Notes: generated by a model from the letters alone, not told the origin. A stretch of DNA of 41,347 nucleotides from Candidatus Berkelbacteria bacterium (GCA_026397135.1 JAPLVL010000020.1:17679-59025), one strand, 5' to 3'; positions 26,399 through 36,087 are shown, counted from the stretch's first letter. Translations and numbers: made by a program.

Positions 26399-26436
26399 AC
26401 CTCCCAGCTCATAAATTGAGACGGGAGGTATTTTTT
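26399..26436 (+). terminator. intrinsic terminator
   Basis: ACCTCCC...GGGAGGT then ATTTTTT. Confidence 0.8.
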
Positions 26437-26953
26437 ATTTTATAATCATTTCCACGATCTTCATTCCGAAAATATCAGCGGATGGTACACCGTCTGCCGT
26501 GACAATATTGCCATCGACAGTCACGCCTTCTTTCGTGTACACAATTCCACGAGAAATTAGTTCCTCTTTGGCCCCCGGCCAAATCGTCGCCTTCTTGCCG
26601 TCCAAGATACCTGAGCGTGCCAGGACAGCAACAGCCCAGCAAATCGCTGCCACAATTTTACCAGCTTTGAAAAAATCACGAGCGAGCGAAAGGGCCGATT
26701 CTTCCACCAAAATTTGTGGTGTTCCTGGACCGCCAACGAAAACAACCGCCTGATAATCCTCAGCATTGATCTGTGATAACTCGAAATCAACTTCGACACT
26801 TTGCCCGGACGCTCCATAGCACTCCCCAATCGTTGTCGAAGCGATCGTAACTCCAATCCCTTCGTCATCAAAAGCTTGTTTCGTCTGAAACAACTCCTCC
26901 TCACGAAAATTACTCGGCGCAATCACCATCAATACATTACTTTCCGATCCCAT
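26435..26953 (-). CDS. DJ-1/PfpI family protein
   Basis: VLMVIAPSNFREEELFQTKQAFDDEG, AVVFVGGPGT, AAICWAVAVLARSGILDGKKAT. Confidence 0.88.
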   Translation of the reverse strand: MGSESNVLMVIAPSNFREEELFQTKQAFDDEGIGVTIASTTIGECYGASGQSVEVDFELSQINAEDYQAVVFVGGPGTPQILVEESALSLARDFFKAGKIVAAICWAVAVLARSGILDGKKATIWPGAKEELISRGIVYTKEGVTVDGNIVTADGVPSADIFGMKIVEMIIK

Positions 26954-26994
26954 AATTCCTCCAGCCAAGAATGGATAACTAATTTTACTAATCA

Positions 26995-27375
26995 CTAATA
27001 ATAATTTGGTATTCTTTTAATCTTAACACCATCTCTCGTGAAACGTACTATCAGGCCAAGCTTCAGCTGAGAAGTTTTTAAATATTCAAAGAGCTGATAA
27101 CAAGAATTTTTATATTCTCTGTCCCCGACCTTAACTTCAATAACAATTTTATCATCAACCAAAAAATCAAAAAACCTCTTGGCCAAAGTTTTTCCTTCAT
27201 TTTTTATCGGATAATAAACTTCCCGCTTGAACAAGTTGGTTTCTCTTTTTAAAAGTTCTTCAAAAGCATCAGCGTAAATTTTTTCACGATGCCCATAACC
27301 AATTTTGTTGTCTATCTCATATGCTAGTCCAACAAGCCTGTAGGACAGATCTTTGTAAAGTAATTCTCTATGCAT
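26995..27375 (-). CDS. GxxExxY family protein
   Basis: VGLAYEIDNKIGYGHREKIYADAFEELLK, KIVIEVKVGDREY, QLFEYLKTSQLKLGLIVRF. Confidence 0.88.
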   Translation of the reverse strand: MHRELLYKDLSYRLVGLAYEIDNKIGYGHREKIYADAFEELLKRETNLFKREVYYPIKNEGKTLAKRFFDFLVDDKIVIEVKVGDREYKNSCYQLFEYLKTSQLKLGLIVRFTRDGVKIKRIPNYY

Positions 27376-27388
27376 TTATTATTCGTGA

Positions 27389-28753
27389 TTAGTTTAATTT
27401 GCGATCCATTTCTGGAACAACGCGGAGGCGTTGTTCTATCATTTCCCAGCTCTCTTCACCCTTAAACAAACCGTACTTTTGCCAGACTTTTTCTCGCTCA
27501 CGATATTTATCGTCGTAAATGGCGTAGGATTTGCAATATTTCTCCGGAGTCAAGTTGAACATCAGTGCGTTTGCTCCGGCAAGCAAACCGAGATGGCGAC
27601 CCTCCAGATCAAGTGTTTCAAGCGCAGTTGTAACCGGTATTTTAATCTCCGGCATCAAAAACCGGGCAATCGCAATATATTTCAAAGTCAATTCCAAAAG
27701 AGTTTCTCTCGTCATTCCCGACCCGATCGGGAATCCATCAGAAATATTGGATCCCCAGGTCATGGCTTCGCCTGCCCGAGGATGACAAGATAGCGGAGTA
27801 TTCTTTGCTAATAAAAAGGGCCCGGCCGAGAGCATCGGTGCCTTCAAACTTTTCATAAAAATCAGATCATCAGCAATACCTCCAATCGTTTGGCCAGGTA
27901 GTCCGAATAGGCTACCTGTCGCCACATAGTAGCCCGTTTTAATTAATTCCTGAATTAGCCTTTTTCGATCATCAAATTTATGACCTGGCCGCATCTTGGC
28001 ATACAATTTTTGGTTGGATATCTCAAAGCGAATTAGTGCACCAGTCGCTCCAGATTCATACGCTTCTTTGTAAAAATCAACACTTCTCTCACCAACCGAC
28101 AGAAATATGAAAACTCTCATTTTCTTTTTGATCTCTCTTACCAGCTGGATCAATTCTGAATCAGAATAATTCTCATCTTCTCCGCTTTGCAAAACGAGAA
28201 GTTTATAACCTTCGTTTTCGACAGCATTCCCGGCGACTTCGACGATCTCCTCAACGCCAAGCCGGTATCGATCAATCCCCTGGTTGTCCTTCCTAATCCC
28301 GCAATAGAGGCAATTGTTCTTGCAGTAATTTGAGAATTCAATAATTCCATGAATACAAACAAAATCTTTGATCCGCTCCTTGCGCAGAGTGTTCGCCTCG
28401 GCATAGAGAGTTTCGAGATTATTCTTGCCTTTCAGACTAAATAAATAAATTATCTCGTCCTTGGTTAAATTTGAATCACCACTTCTGACTTTGTAGATAA
28501 TTTTCTTGAATTTGAGAGAGAGGCGACTGACATCGACTGGGTTATATTTGTCTTCCAACAATGAAATAATTTCCTTGGCGTCTTCCTCCGATATGGCCTT
28601 CACTGCCCTGTTTGTGGCGTAAAGTATCCAATCCCCGGGTTTCACATCAAAAACAAGCGAGAGGTCAATCTGTGCCCTCTCGCGATGAGATATGACAGTT
28701 GCCACACCCTTACTATCTATACTTTCGATTTTTCCAGGAATTGTTAAACACAT
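27389..28753 (-). CDS. HypC-like domain fused to HydE/PylB/BioB-type radical SAM protein
   Basis: MCLTIPGKIESIDSKG...KPGDWILYATNRAVKAISEEDAKEI; IEFSNYCKNNCLYCGIRKDN. Confidence 0.82.
   Translation of the reverse strand: MCLTIPGKIESIDSKGVATVISHRERAQIDLSLVFDVKPGDWILYATNRAVKAISEEDAKEIISLLEDKYNPVDVSRLSLKFKKIIYKVRSGDSNLTKDEIIYLFSLKGKNNLETLYAEANTLRKERIKDFVCIHGIIEFSNYCKNNCLYCGIRKDNQGIDRYRLGVEEIVEVAGNAVENEGYKLLVLQSGEDENYSDSELIQLVREIKKKMRVFIFLSVGERSVDFYKEAYESGATGALIRFEISNQKLYAKMRPGHKFDDRKRLIQELIKTGYYVATGSLFGLPGQTIGGIADDLIFMKSLKAPMLSAGPFLLAKNTPLSCHPRAGEAMTWGSNISDGFPIGSGMTRETLLELTLKYIAIARFLMPEIKIPVTTALETLDLEGRHLGLLAGANALMFNLTPEKYCKSYAIYDDKYREREKVWQKYGLFKGEESWEMIEQRLRVVPEMDRKLN
27711..27795. repeat. dispersed palindromic repeat in frame in the radical SAM gene
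   Basis: GTCATTCCCGACCCGATCGGGAATCCATC...CCCGAGGATGACA; encodes SCHPRAGEAMTWGSNISDGFPIGSGMT. Confidence 0.8.
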
Positions 28754-28797
28754 ACACAAAAGTTAAATGTTAAAAGTTAAATGTTAAAAATTAAAGA

Positions 28798-29379
28798 CTA
28801 GAGGTCAGGAGCAAAATTATAAATTGATTTATTTTTGAGATAATTCTCAAACTCGCCAATATTATGCACACCACCATTCAAAACAGCTTCATAGATCACA
28901 GTACTAGAGAAACGCCAGCCCTTGGCTTTCTTGTAATCTTTCAATGTCAAAATAAGGATTCGAGTTGCTTCATCAATTTTCATAAGCTGACTTGTAAACT
29001 TTTTGCCACTAGCTGAGTCTTCCACAATAAACCAGAGATCAATTTTCCAATTCCGGTCAACGCTCTGGAGACCAAGATAATAACCTCTCGGAAAATCTGG
29101 AAAGCGAACATCAGGATAATCTACAAAATTGTCCAGCTTAAACGAACGAAAATAATTCTGTTCGATTAGCTTCCCCATTATTTCGAATATATCCGACTTC
29201 TTCAGATCTTTAACAAAAATATGGATGTCAATATCTTTGGCCACCATCAGATCGTAACTATAGCTGCCAGTAATTTCGACTCTGCCATATTGCCGGAGCA
29301 ATTCCAAAAGTGCTGAATCGTCCAGCATCTTCTCCGCTTCTCTCTTCAGTTCTCCGCTTTGTTCAATAAATTTGTGCAT
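28798..29379 (-). CDS. nucleotidyltransferase-fold protein
   Basis: VEITGSYSYDLMVAKDIDIHIFV. Confidence 0.65.
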   Translation of the reverse strand: MHKFIEQSGELKREAEKMLDDSALLELLRQYGRVEITGSYSYDLMVAKDIDIHIFVKDLKKSDIFEIMGKLIEQNYFRSFKLDNFVDYPDVRFPDFPRGYYLGLQSVDRNWKIDLWFIVEDSASGKKFTSQLMKIDEATRILILTLKDYKKAKGWRFSSTVIYEAVLNGGVHNIGEFENYLKNKSIYNFAPDL

Positions 29380-29432
29380 AGAAAACGATTAATTATAAAA
29401 TCAAACCAATTGTACCCTGATTTAACTTATGA

Positions 29433-29464
29433 AAAAAGCCCAACTCAAAAGTTTGGCTTTTTTC
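29433..29464 (-). terminator. intrinsic terminator
   Basis: AAAAAAGCCCAACTCAAAAGTTTGGCTTTTTT. Confidence 0.8.
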
Positions 29465-29465
29465 T

Positions 29466-29539
29466 TGGTTCCGAGACTAGGATTCGAACCTAGGTAAGCA
29501 GATCCAGAATCTGCTGTCCTGCCACTAGACGATCTCGGA
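29466..29539 (-). tRNA. tRNA-Gln (anticodon CUG), CCA encoded
   Basis: TCCGAGATCGTCTAGTGG...AGCAGATTCTGGATCTGCT...GGTTCGAATCCTAGTCTCGGAACCA. Confidence 0.93.
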
Positions 29540-29609
29540 ATAACCTTTTGAGAGTATAGCATTTCCGATTCAATTTCTCAAGAATCGATATTACCCAATA
29601 CTCCACATC

Positions 29610-29638
29610 TTGACAAAGTGACCTTGATTTGATATATT
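29610..29638 (+). promoter_or_regulatory. sigma70-like promoter TTGACA-N17-TATATT
   Basis: upstream of the HelD-like CDS. Confidence 0.75.
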
Positions 29639-29680
29639 GTGTACACAATAGTTAATGCAAATTAACTTTCATACAAATTT

Positions 29681-29723
29681 CAAGTCCCGGCCACAGTACT
29701 ACTAGTCTACGGGCTTATTTTTT
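29681..29723 (+). terminator. terminator/attenuator-like hairpin in the HelD leader
   Basis: AAGTCCCG...CGGGCTT then ATTTTTT, between promoter and ATG. Confidence 0.6.
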
Positions 29724-29756
29724 CTGTGTATATGAAATTAAATACAAAGGAAGGAA

Positions 29757-31574
29757 ATGGACAAAGACAAGATCTTGAGAGAGTCAAGGCAGCACGTTGT
29801 CTCGACTTGTCGGGTATTAGAGGAAAAACAGCAAGAGACCAAAACCAAGCTGGAGAATTACAAAAGCAAGTTCAAAAGGAGCTCAGAGGAAGACAAGATT
29901 GTCGAGAGTAGCGTTATTAAATTTGAGATGAAGAAGGTCGATGAGCTGGAATATCTCAAAGGCTCTCCCTACTTCGTACGCTGCGAGGTAAAGCTTGAAG
30001 ATGAGCCGAAAGTTTCAAGCCTCTACTTCGGCAAATTCGGTTCTGATACTGAATCAATCTACTCCTGGGTTGTACCAGCAGCCGTGATACGATTTGACGC
30101 GCCAGGTGAAGTCCTCTATGAATGCCCAGATGGCTCGATTGCCCACGGCATGCTATTGCGCAAAGATCAATTTATGATCACCGATGGCGAAATTAAATTT
30201 CTCTCAAGCGAAAACCTCGACGAAAAGAGAGAACTCATTTATCAAGAATATTTTTCCTCTCGCAAATCCGGATTTGTCCTGCCGGAAATCGTAGCAGAAA
30301 TGGAGAAGAGCCAGGATGCCGTCATCCGTGCTCACCACATCGGACCATTTCTAATCTCTGGTCCGGCTGGCAGCGGCAAAACCACACTGGCACTCCATCG
30401 CGTCGCTTATTTGCTTCAGTCTCCCGACCTATCTGAGACATACACAAGCGACAAAATTATCGTCTTCGTTCAGGATACTGGCACGAAGGCTTACTTCTCC
30501 GAACTATTACCTCAGCTTGGCATTGATGATGTTACCATCACTACTTTTTCCGATTGGGCAATGCAAATTTTGGGTATCGATCTGAACTTCACCGAACATT
30601 TTGGCAGTACCGAGGAAATTCATGATCTCTACGAATCGGCCAAGATCAGTGCCTTGCGCCAAAACAGAAATCACTCCTTCAAAAATCAGAATGTCTTCGC
30701 ATACCTTGGTGAAATTTACAAAAGCTTTTTTACAACTGACCAGAACCACTTGTTCGACTTGCAGAGAGAAAATAACAATCTAGATCGCATCGATTTGACC
30801 CTGCTTCTACTCGGAAAAATGGCAACTGATCAGAATTTGCAAATTATCAAAGATTATTATATTGAGCAAAAGAATGGTCAGTACAAGAAGAGAACAGGCC
30901 CCGTTCCAGTCAAATATTCACTAGCAATCGTCGACGAATTTCAAAATTATCTGCCAGAACAATTACAGATCTTCAATACTTGCATGGATAGCAAATTGAA
31001 ATCAATTATTTATGTTGGTGACCTAGCACAACAAGTTCGGCTTGGTACGATCCGCCAATTTTCCGACATCAATACTTCTCTACTACCCGAACGCCAAGTC
31101 GTCTTACAAAAAGTTTACCGCAATACAGCAAATATTTTGAAATATATCCAGTCGCTTGGCTACAATGTTTCGATTCCAGACAAGATCGCCTCTGGTTCTG
31201 AAGTTGTTGAAATTGCCAAGATAAATTCAGAAACAGAAATTGACATAATCAAAAATGCTTTGGAAAAAGCCGATTACTCATCTGTCGGAATCTTGGCCAA
31301 AGACGAAAACTACCTGACCAATTTTCAGGCCGATTTTGAAAACAATAAGAAAATTCATCTCCTTTCCTTCAGCGAGGCGCAGGGCGTTGAGTTTGATATT
31401 GTCTTTATGGTCGGAATCAGAAAAGATCAGTTTGAAATAAACCAGGATCTCCCGCCAGAGCTTCGAGGCGAGAAACGCAAAATTAACAGGGATCTTCTCT
31501 ATGTTGCTCTCTCTAGAGCAATCAAAGAACTCTTCGTCTTGGGTCAGGACAAATTGTCAGATATTTTGAAATAA
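29757..31574 (+). CDS. HelD-like UvrD-family helicase
   Basis: coiled N-terminus, FLISGPAGSGKTTLALHRVAYLL, LAIVDEFQNYLPEQ, YRNTANILKY, LLYVALSRAIKELFVLG. Confidence 0.82.
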   Translation: MDKDKILRESRQHVVSTCRVLEEKQQETKTKLENYKSKFKRSSEEDKIVESSVIKFEMKKVDELEYLKGSPYFVRCEVKLEDEPKVSSLYFGKFGSDTESIYSWVVPAAVIRFDAPGEVLYECPDGSIAHGMLLRKDQFMITDGEIKFLSSENLDEKRELIYQEYFSSRKSGFVLPEIVAEMEKSQDAVIRAHHIGPFLISGPAGSGKTTLALHRVAYLLQSPDLSETYTSDKIIVFVQDTGTKAYFSELLPQLGIDDVTITTFSDWAMQILGIDLNFTEHFGSTEEIHDLYESAKISALRQNRNHSFKNQNVFAYLGEIYKSFFTTDQNHLFDLQRENNNLDRIDLTLLLLGKMATDQNLQIIKDYYIEQKNGQYKKRTGPVPVKYSLAIVDEFQNYLPEQLQIFNTCMDSKLKSIIYVGDLAQQVRLGTIRQFSDINTSLLPERQVVLQKVYRNTANILKYIQSLGYNVSIPDKIASGSEVVEIAKINSETEIDIIKNALEKADYSSVGILAKDENYLTNFQADFENNKKIHLLSFSEAQGVEFDIVFMVGIRKDQFEINQDLPPELRGEKRKINRDLLYVALSRAIKELFVLGQDKLSDILK

Positions 31575-31577
31575 TCC

Positions 31578-34079
31578 TTAGTTTTTCAATTCAGCAGTCG
31601 CACTCGGACCCAGCGGTTTCATCACGGCTTGGCCTTGTTGCAGAATATTTTCGATATCCTTTTTGTACAATTCACGATATGCCGAATCATTTACGATTCG
31701 ATCAGGACTCCAGTAAGTTTTGCCCTTGATGAAGAGAAAACCGTCACGATGTGCCATCCAGCCTTCACGAACTTCGCCAGTATTCGAAGGAGAATAATCA
31801 GGTTTCGAATCAGCACTCGGCAGGATCCACTTCCACTCCTTGCTGTGACTCAAATCACGCAAGAAATTTTTGTTGTCGAGATAATCATGCAATCGCTGCA
31901 GTTTATCAGACTGGCCCTTCTCCAACATCGAAACGATGTGGTCCCTGAATCCTTGCATCTCAGGCTGATTATTGTTCTCGAAATTATAATCATGACCAAT
32001 CTCAGAAGCATGCACCGCAACAGGTGTTTCGGGAACATGAGCCGCGTCAGCAGAGGTATGTTCAGCGACATTCCCGTGATCAGTTTGATGTGGAGCTTCA
32101 AGCCAACCCTCGCGAACCATCGTGCCACTATCCTTGTCCGTCTGAACGAAATCTTTGTTCCCTTCGTAGGTATGTGCGTCACCCAAACCTTCACGCTCAA
32201 GTAGTGGGTTAGTGTCACCGACTCTTCCACCACTCTTAGTTTCGTATGTGGTGCCGCCTGGTTTTGGCTCCTCTGGTGTTGCCTTCATCTCTCTTGGCAG
32301 CTCATCTGGACGAGTGTCGTGAGATGAAATAATATGACCCATTTCTTGGTGGTCAGTGACCTGTGGTGTAGAAATATCAGCGTTTGCTTCAGGAGTGACA
32401 CGATCAGCGAAAGGAATTCTCTCAAGCAGTGATTCAGTTGGTGTCAAATGAGTTCCGTCCGGCAAAACCCCCTGCTCAGGACTATCCATTTTGATATCTC
32501 GCGACATATTATCAGCGTATTCAGGTAATGTTGAAGGCGCAGCAGGACTCTGGTCCGGCTCTATCACATGAAGGTCAGTATTGCTAACATCCAGTGGAGT
32601 CGTTGCATTGTCTGAGCTTAAATCCAGCGGACGCTCATTGTCATTTCCCGGAACAAAATCATGTGATTCAGATGTGTCAGTTGGCACAGCTTCGGAAGTA
32701 GTATGGTCCGGCTTCACCGTCACAGGTATCACTCGTGATTCATCTACCGGTTTTGCTGCTGATACTTCGGGATGTTCTGGCTCTTTTGCTACTACATGCT
32801 TTTCTGTGTGGGCGTGTGATGGATTCTCATGATGAGCAGTATGCTCAATATAAGTTCGGCTAGCCGTGTGATGTTCGGTCGGAGCTGCTGGATGATGAGC
32901 ATGGCTAGCTTCAGAAGTTGATGCTATATGTTCAACATGTGAAGGGCTTGGCGAACCTTGTATTTCATTTGTCGGCTCACTGCCCGTAATTCCAGGCACA
33001 ATTTGCCTGCCAGGTTCCGCGACATGACCAGACGAAATATGAGGAGCCTCGGAATGATGGCCCGGTTCGACAACGGTGCTTGAGCCAGTCAGATAGTCAT
33101 GCGCTTCAGCTCTTCCGGCGAAGAGCAGTGCCGAAGCTCCAACAGCCACAGTAGATCCGAAGGCAACCGAACGCTGTTTTTCTCTCTTGGCATCATATTT
33201 GGCCAAAATGTACAGCTCTGCTACTTTGTTTGGTGCAATTTTACCCTGTTCCACTCTCCTCATCAGTTCATCTTGCATCGTTTTGACTAAATCAGAATGT
33301 TCATAGCCTTCTCGTGCATACATCCGTCTCGTGCCGAGGACACCCAGGCCAAGAGCGGCGGCCGCTCCAACTACAGGCATCGTGATTCCCAAACCAAGAG
33401 TAGCTAGAGGAACACACACTTTCAAATATTTCGGCATGCTGGCAAAGGCTTCACGCGCTTTTTCCAGATTTCGGCTAAACCAATTTCCTGCCTCTTTTTC
33501 TGTAATCTTGGCAATCGTTTCTTTGTCCTTGTCTGCCAGGACTTCGCTGATAGCCAAACCTCTGGCAGTCGCGATCTCTGTCAGCCGAACAATGCTGGAG
33601 ACAAGTTCTTTTTCATCAACACCAGCAAGGGCAGATGCATCAATTTTTCCGTCAGAACCTGAGATTTTGTCCAGGACTGATTTTTCGGTCTTCAGTGCAT
33701 ATTGAGCTTCTCCTGCACTTCCTCCACCAATCGCGCCGAGTCCAGTTCGCAACACCTGAGAGGCAACGCCAACGCCAGGAGCGACCGCAGCTACCATCGA
33801 AGCGCCAACACCAGTTACCAATCTTGCCGTATTATTTCTCTTGAACTTGGCAAACCAGCCTCTCCATCCGGTGAGATTTCGCTCGGCTCTGATATTGGCT
33901 ATCTCCATATTCGTATCTAGATATTTTTGACATTCGCTCCGTCTCGTTTCCAGCGCTTCAGCCGAAACTTCCGGACTTTCTAGTTCACCCGTAAAATCTG
34001 GCTCCGCCGATGGAGTCAAAATTTCGCCTGCACTTCCCCCCTCCAAGGACGGATCTGGAGATGTTTCATGTTCTGCCAT
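31578..34079 (-). CDS. large membrane-anchored His-rich, low-complexity protein
   Basis: TM segments and a long region rich in H/E/P/S/T (e.g. SHAHHPAAPTEHHTASRTYIEHTAHHENPSHAHTEKH). Confidence 0.75.
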   Translation of the reverse strand: MAEHETSPDPSLEGGSAGEILTPSAEPDFTGELESPEVSAEALETRRSECQKYLDTNMEIANIRAERNLTGWRGWFAKFKRNNTARLVTGVGASMVAAVAPGVGVASQVLRTGLGAIGGGSAGEAQYALKTEKSVLDKISGSDGKIDASALAGVDEKELVSSIVRLTEIATARGLAISEVLADKDKETIAKITEKEAGNWFSRNLEKAREAFASMPKYLKVCVPLATLGLGITMPVVGAAAALGLGVLGTRRMYAREGYEHSDLVKTMQDELMRRVEQGKIAPNKVAELYILAKYDAKREKQRSVAFGSTVAVGASALLFAGRAEAHDYLTGSSTVVEPGHHSEAPHISSGHVAEPGRQIVPGITGSEPTNEIQGSPSPSHVEHIASTSEASHAHHPAAPTEHHTASRTYIEHTAHHENPSHAHTEKHVVAKEPEHPEVSAAKPVDESRVIPVTVKPDHTTSEAVPTDTSESHDFVPGNDNERPLDLSSDNATTPLDVSNTDLHVIEPDQSPAAPSTLPEYADNMSRDIKMDSPEQGVLPDGTHLTPTESLLERIPFADRVTPEANADISTPQVTDHQEMGHIISSHDTRPDELPREMKATPEEPKPGGTTYETKSGGRVGDTNPLLEREGLGDAHTYEGNKDFVQTDKDSGTMVREGWLEAPHQTDHGNVAEHTSADAAHVPETPVAVHASEIGHDYNFENNNQPEMQGFRDHIVSMLEKGQSDKLQRLHDYLDNKNFLRDLSHSKEWKWILPSADSKPDYSPSNTGEVREGWMAHRDGFLFIKGKTYWSPDRIVNDSAYRELYKKDIENILQQGQAVMKPLGPSATAELKN

Positions 34080-34087
34080 CTGTCCTC

Positions 34088-34390
34088 CTATTTCGAGAAT
34101 TTAATAATCAGTTCTTCGCGCAGTTTTCTTGATTCGTTTTCAAAAATTTCAGGATATTCAGGGAAATTCTTGTCCAGATAGGCTTGCATCTCATCTGCTG
34201 GTTGACCGTCGTTTATGACTGCTTCCAGTTCCTCGCGCTGGCTCTCTGTCGCTTTGTCAGTAATTTCAGCAATCACTCTAGTCTGAATCAAATCAAGCAT
34301 CTGTAGAAACAGAGCTGCCTTTTGTTCGTCCGTCAAATCCTTCATCCCGATCGCACTAAACAATTCTTCGCTCACGCTTTTTTCAGTCAT
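34088..34390 (-). CDS. DUF5663-like small protein
   Basis: LTDEQKAALFLQMLDLIQTRVIAEI. Confidence 0.6.
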   Translation of the reverse strand: MTEKSVSEELFSAIGMKDLTDEQKAALFLQMLDLIQTRVIAEITDKATESQREELEAVINDGQPADEMQAYLDKNFPEYPEIFENESRKLREELIIKFSK

Positions 34391-34460
34391 ATCTCCTCCA
34401 AAAATTATAGTCTGTCATCTCGGATAACTCCGAGATCCAAACGCTGTTTTATTTAAATTC

Positions 34461-34895
34461 TCAATTTGACTCTTCGGCCATCATCGCAGCCATTATCCCG
34501 TCAGCCAGGAAGAATTCCTCCGCATCCGCTCTCTTGCCAAAGGATGAATATCGTAGCAAAAGCTTTTTGAAATAATTTTCTTCTTCTGGCGAAATAATCA
34601 GAATCTCAATCTTTGCCCTCTTCCTGCTTTCCGATTGCAATTCCTTAAGCTGATCATCTGATAATTCTCGAAAAATACCAGTCGCAAATGCCTCGACGGA
34701 ATAATTGAAATAATTTGCATTGACCCTCTCAAGCAACCGAATCAAACCTTCTTCGTCATTGAAATTAAGCCCGCGATTGGGAGAATAATTCTTCTTGAAT
34801 TGAAATTCCTTCTCCAGCACTAATTCACTTTGATCGTCTTCATATTTGTGAACACGCACAACTGAAGATCCTATTTCGACAATCACTTTCTTCAT
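34461..34895 (-). CDS. short Ppx/GppA-like N-terminal-domain protein
   Basis: VIVEIGSSVVRVHKYE and ATGIFRELSDDQLKEL...KIEILIISPEEENYF pattern. Confidence 0.5.
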   Translation of the reverse strand: MKKVIVEIGSSVVRVHKYEDDQSELVLEKEFQFKKNYSPNRGLNFNDEEGLIRLLERVNANYFNYSVEAFATGIFRELSDDQLKELQSESRKRAKIEILIISPEEENYFKKLLLRYSSFGKRADAEEFFLADGIMAAMMAEESN

Positions 34896-36023
34896 CTATC
34901 CCACCAATATTAAATAAATTTCTTCAATTTTCTTTACGATATTTTTCCAGCTATATGCCTTGGCCTTGGCCAATCCCCGCCTCTTGAGCGAAGCCGCAAA
35001 AGCAGGATGCTCAATAAGTTCGATCACCGCCTTGGCAATTTCTTCTGGGGCTCCACTGGAAACAAGAATTCCTTCTTGTCGATTTTCAATTATATCAGGA
35101 ATCCCCCCGACATTGGAAGCAACGACAGGAACGCCAGCTGCTAGGGCTTCGAGAGCGGCGATTCCAAATGTTTCGGACTTGGATGACAATACAAACACGT
35201 CCCACTTGCGCAAATATTCGACGACATCAGATTTACGACCGAGAAAAGCGACATTTCGACTAATCTTCAATCTTAAGGCAAGTTCTTTTAATTCCTGTTT
35301 CAGATTGCCCTCACCAACAATTTCAAGTCGAGCCAGAGGATATCGTTTCACAATTGTTGCAAAGGCTGTGATCAGATCAGATTGCGACTTCTCCTTATTC
35401 AGAGAACCGACAGTCCCGATTACCGGCGTCAGATTAGTAGTTTTGATCTTTTTTGTCTTGCTTTGGAATTTCGCCAAATCAATTCCATTTGGCACCACGA
35501 CGACGCGATCTTCGGGAAGCAAACTTGTTTGAACCAGAAATGATTTGACTGAGCTGGAGACAGCCAGCACCAAATTATTTCGTTTGTAGCAAAACGACAT
35601 TAGCTTTTTTTGCACAAAATTATTAAACCAGGATTTCAACCGATAATCATAGTTGTAAATATGCTCGGTGTACAATTTGATTGCCAAATTCGGTGCGGAA
35701 ATAGCCACAAATAAATTTGCCCTCGGACCATGACTGTGGATAATCATCGGACCGAAGGGATCGCCCGATGCCTCAATTTGTTCGAGAATTTTCTTCAGAG
35801 AAAAAATTGAGACGAGATCGAACTTTGACTTCATCGGTATATTAAAAACCTGAAGACCAGAGATTTTCTTGGCCTCCTTCGAGAGATATCCCGATGGACA
35901 AATTAGAGAGATTTCAAATTTTGTGAAGTCAAGATTTTGGAGCAAACCCAAAATATGACTTGACCCGCCTCCAACTGCAGCATCAGCCGTCACTTGCACT
36001 AATTTTATTTTCTTTTGGTGCAT
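34896..36023 (-). CDS. glycosyltransferase family 4
   Basis: VGTVGSLNKEKSQSDLITAF, LEIVGEGNLKQELKEL, SETFGIAALEALAAGVPVVASNVGGIPDII. Confidence 0.93.
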   Translation of the reverse strand: MHQKKIKLVQVTADAAVGGGSSHILGLLQNLDFTKFEISLICPSGYLSKEAKKISGLQVFNIPMKSKFDLVSIFSLKKILEQIEASGDPFGPMIIHSHGPRANLFVAISAPNLAIKLYTEHIYNYDYRLKSWFNNFVQKKLMSFCYKRNNLVLAVSSSVKSFLVQTSLLPEDRVVVVPNGIDLAKFQSKTKKIKTTNLTPVIGTVGSLNKEKSQSDLITAFATIVKRYPLARLEIVGEGNLKQELKELALRLKISRNVAFLGRKSDVVEYLRKWDVFVLSSKSETFGIAALEALAAGVPVVASNVGGIPDIIENRQEGILVSSGAPEEIAKAVIELIEHPAFAASLKRRGLAKAKAYSWKNIVKKIEEIYLILVG

Positions 36024-36087
36024 TATTGTTATTTTAGCAAGAAATTAAAACAATGACAAAAAATAAAAAAGTTGATAAACTTGTAGT

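Noticed and set aside
31629-33920. Several plus-strand ORFs opposite the His-rich 833-aa gene
   Set aside because: Overlap a single long minus ORF with its own context; artefacts of codon composition.
34960-35532. 190-aa plus-strand ORF opposite the GT4 gene
   Set aside because: Shadow of the GT4 coding frame; low-complexity composition and no SD.
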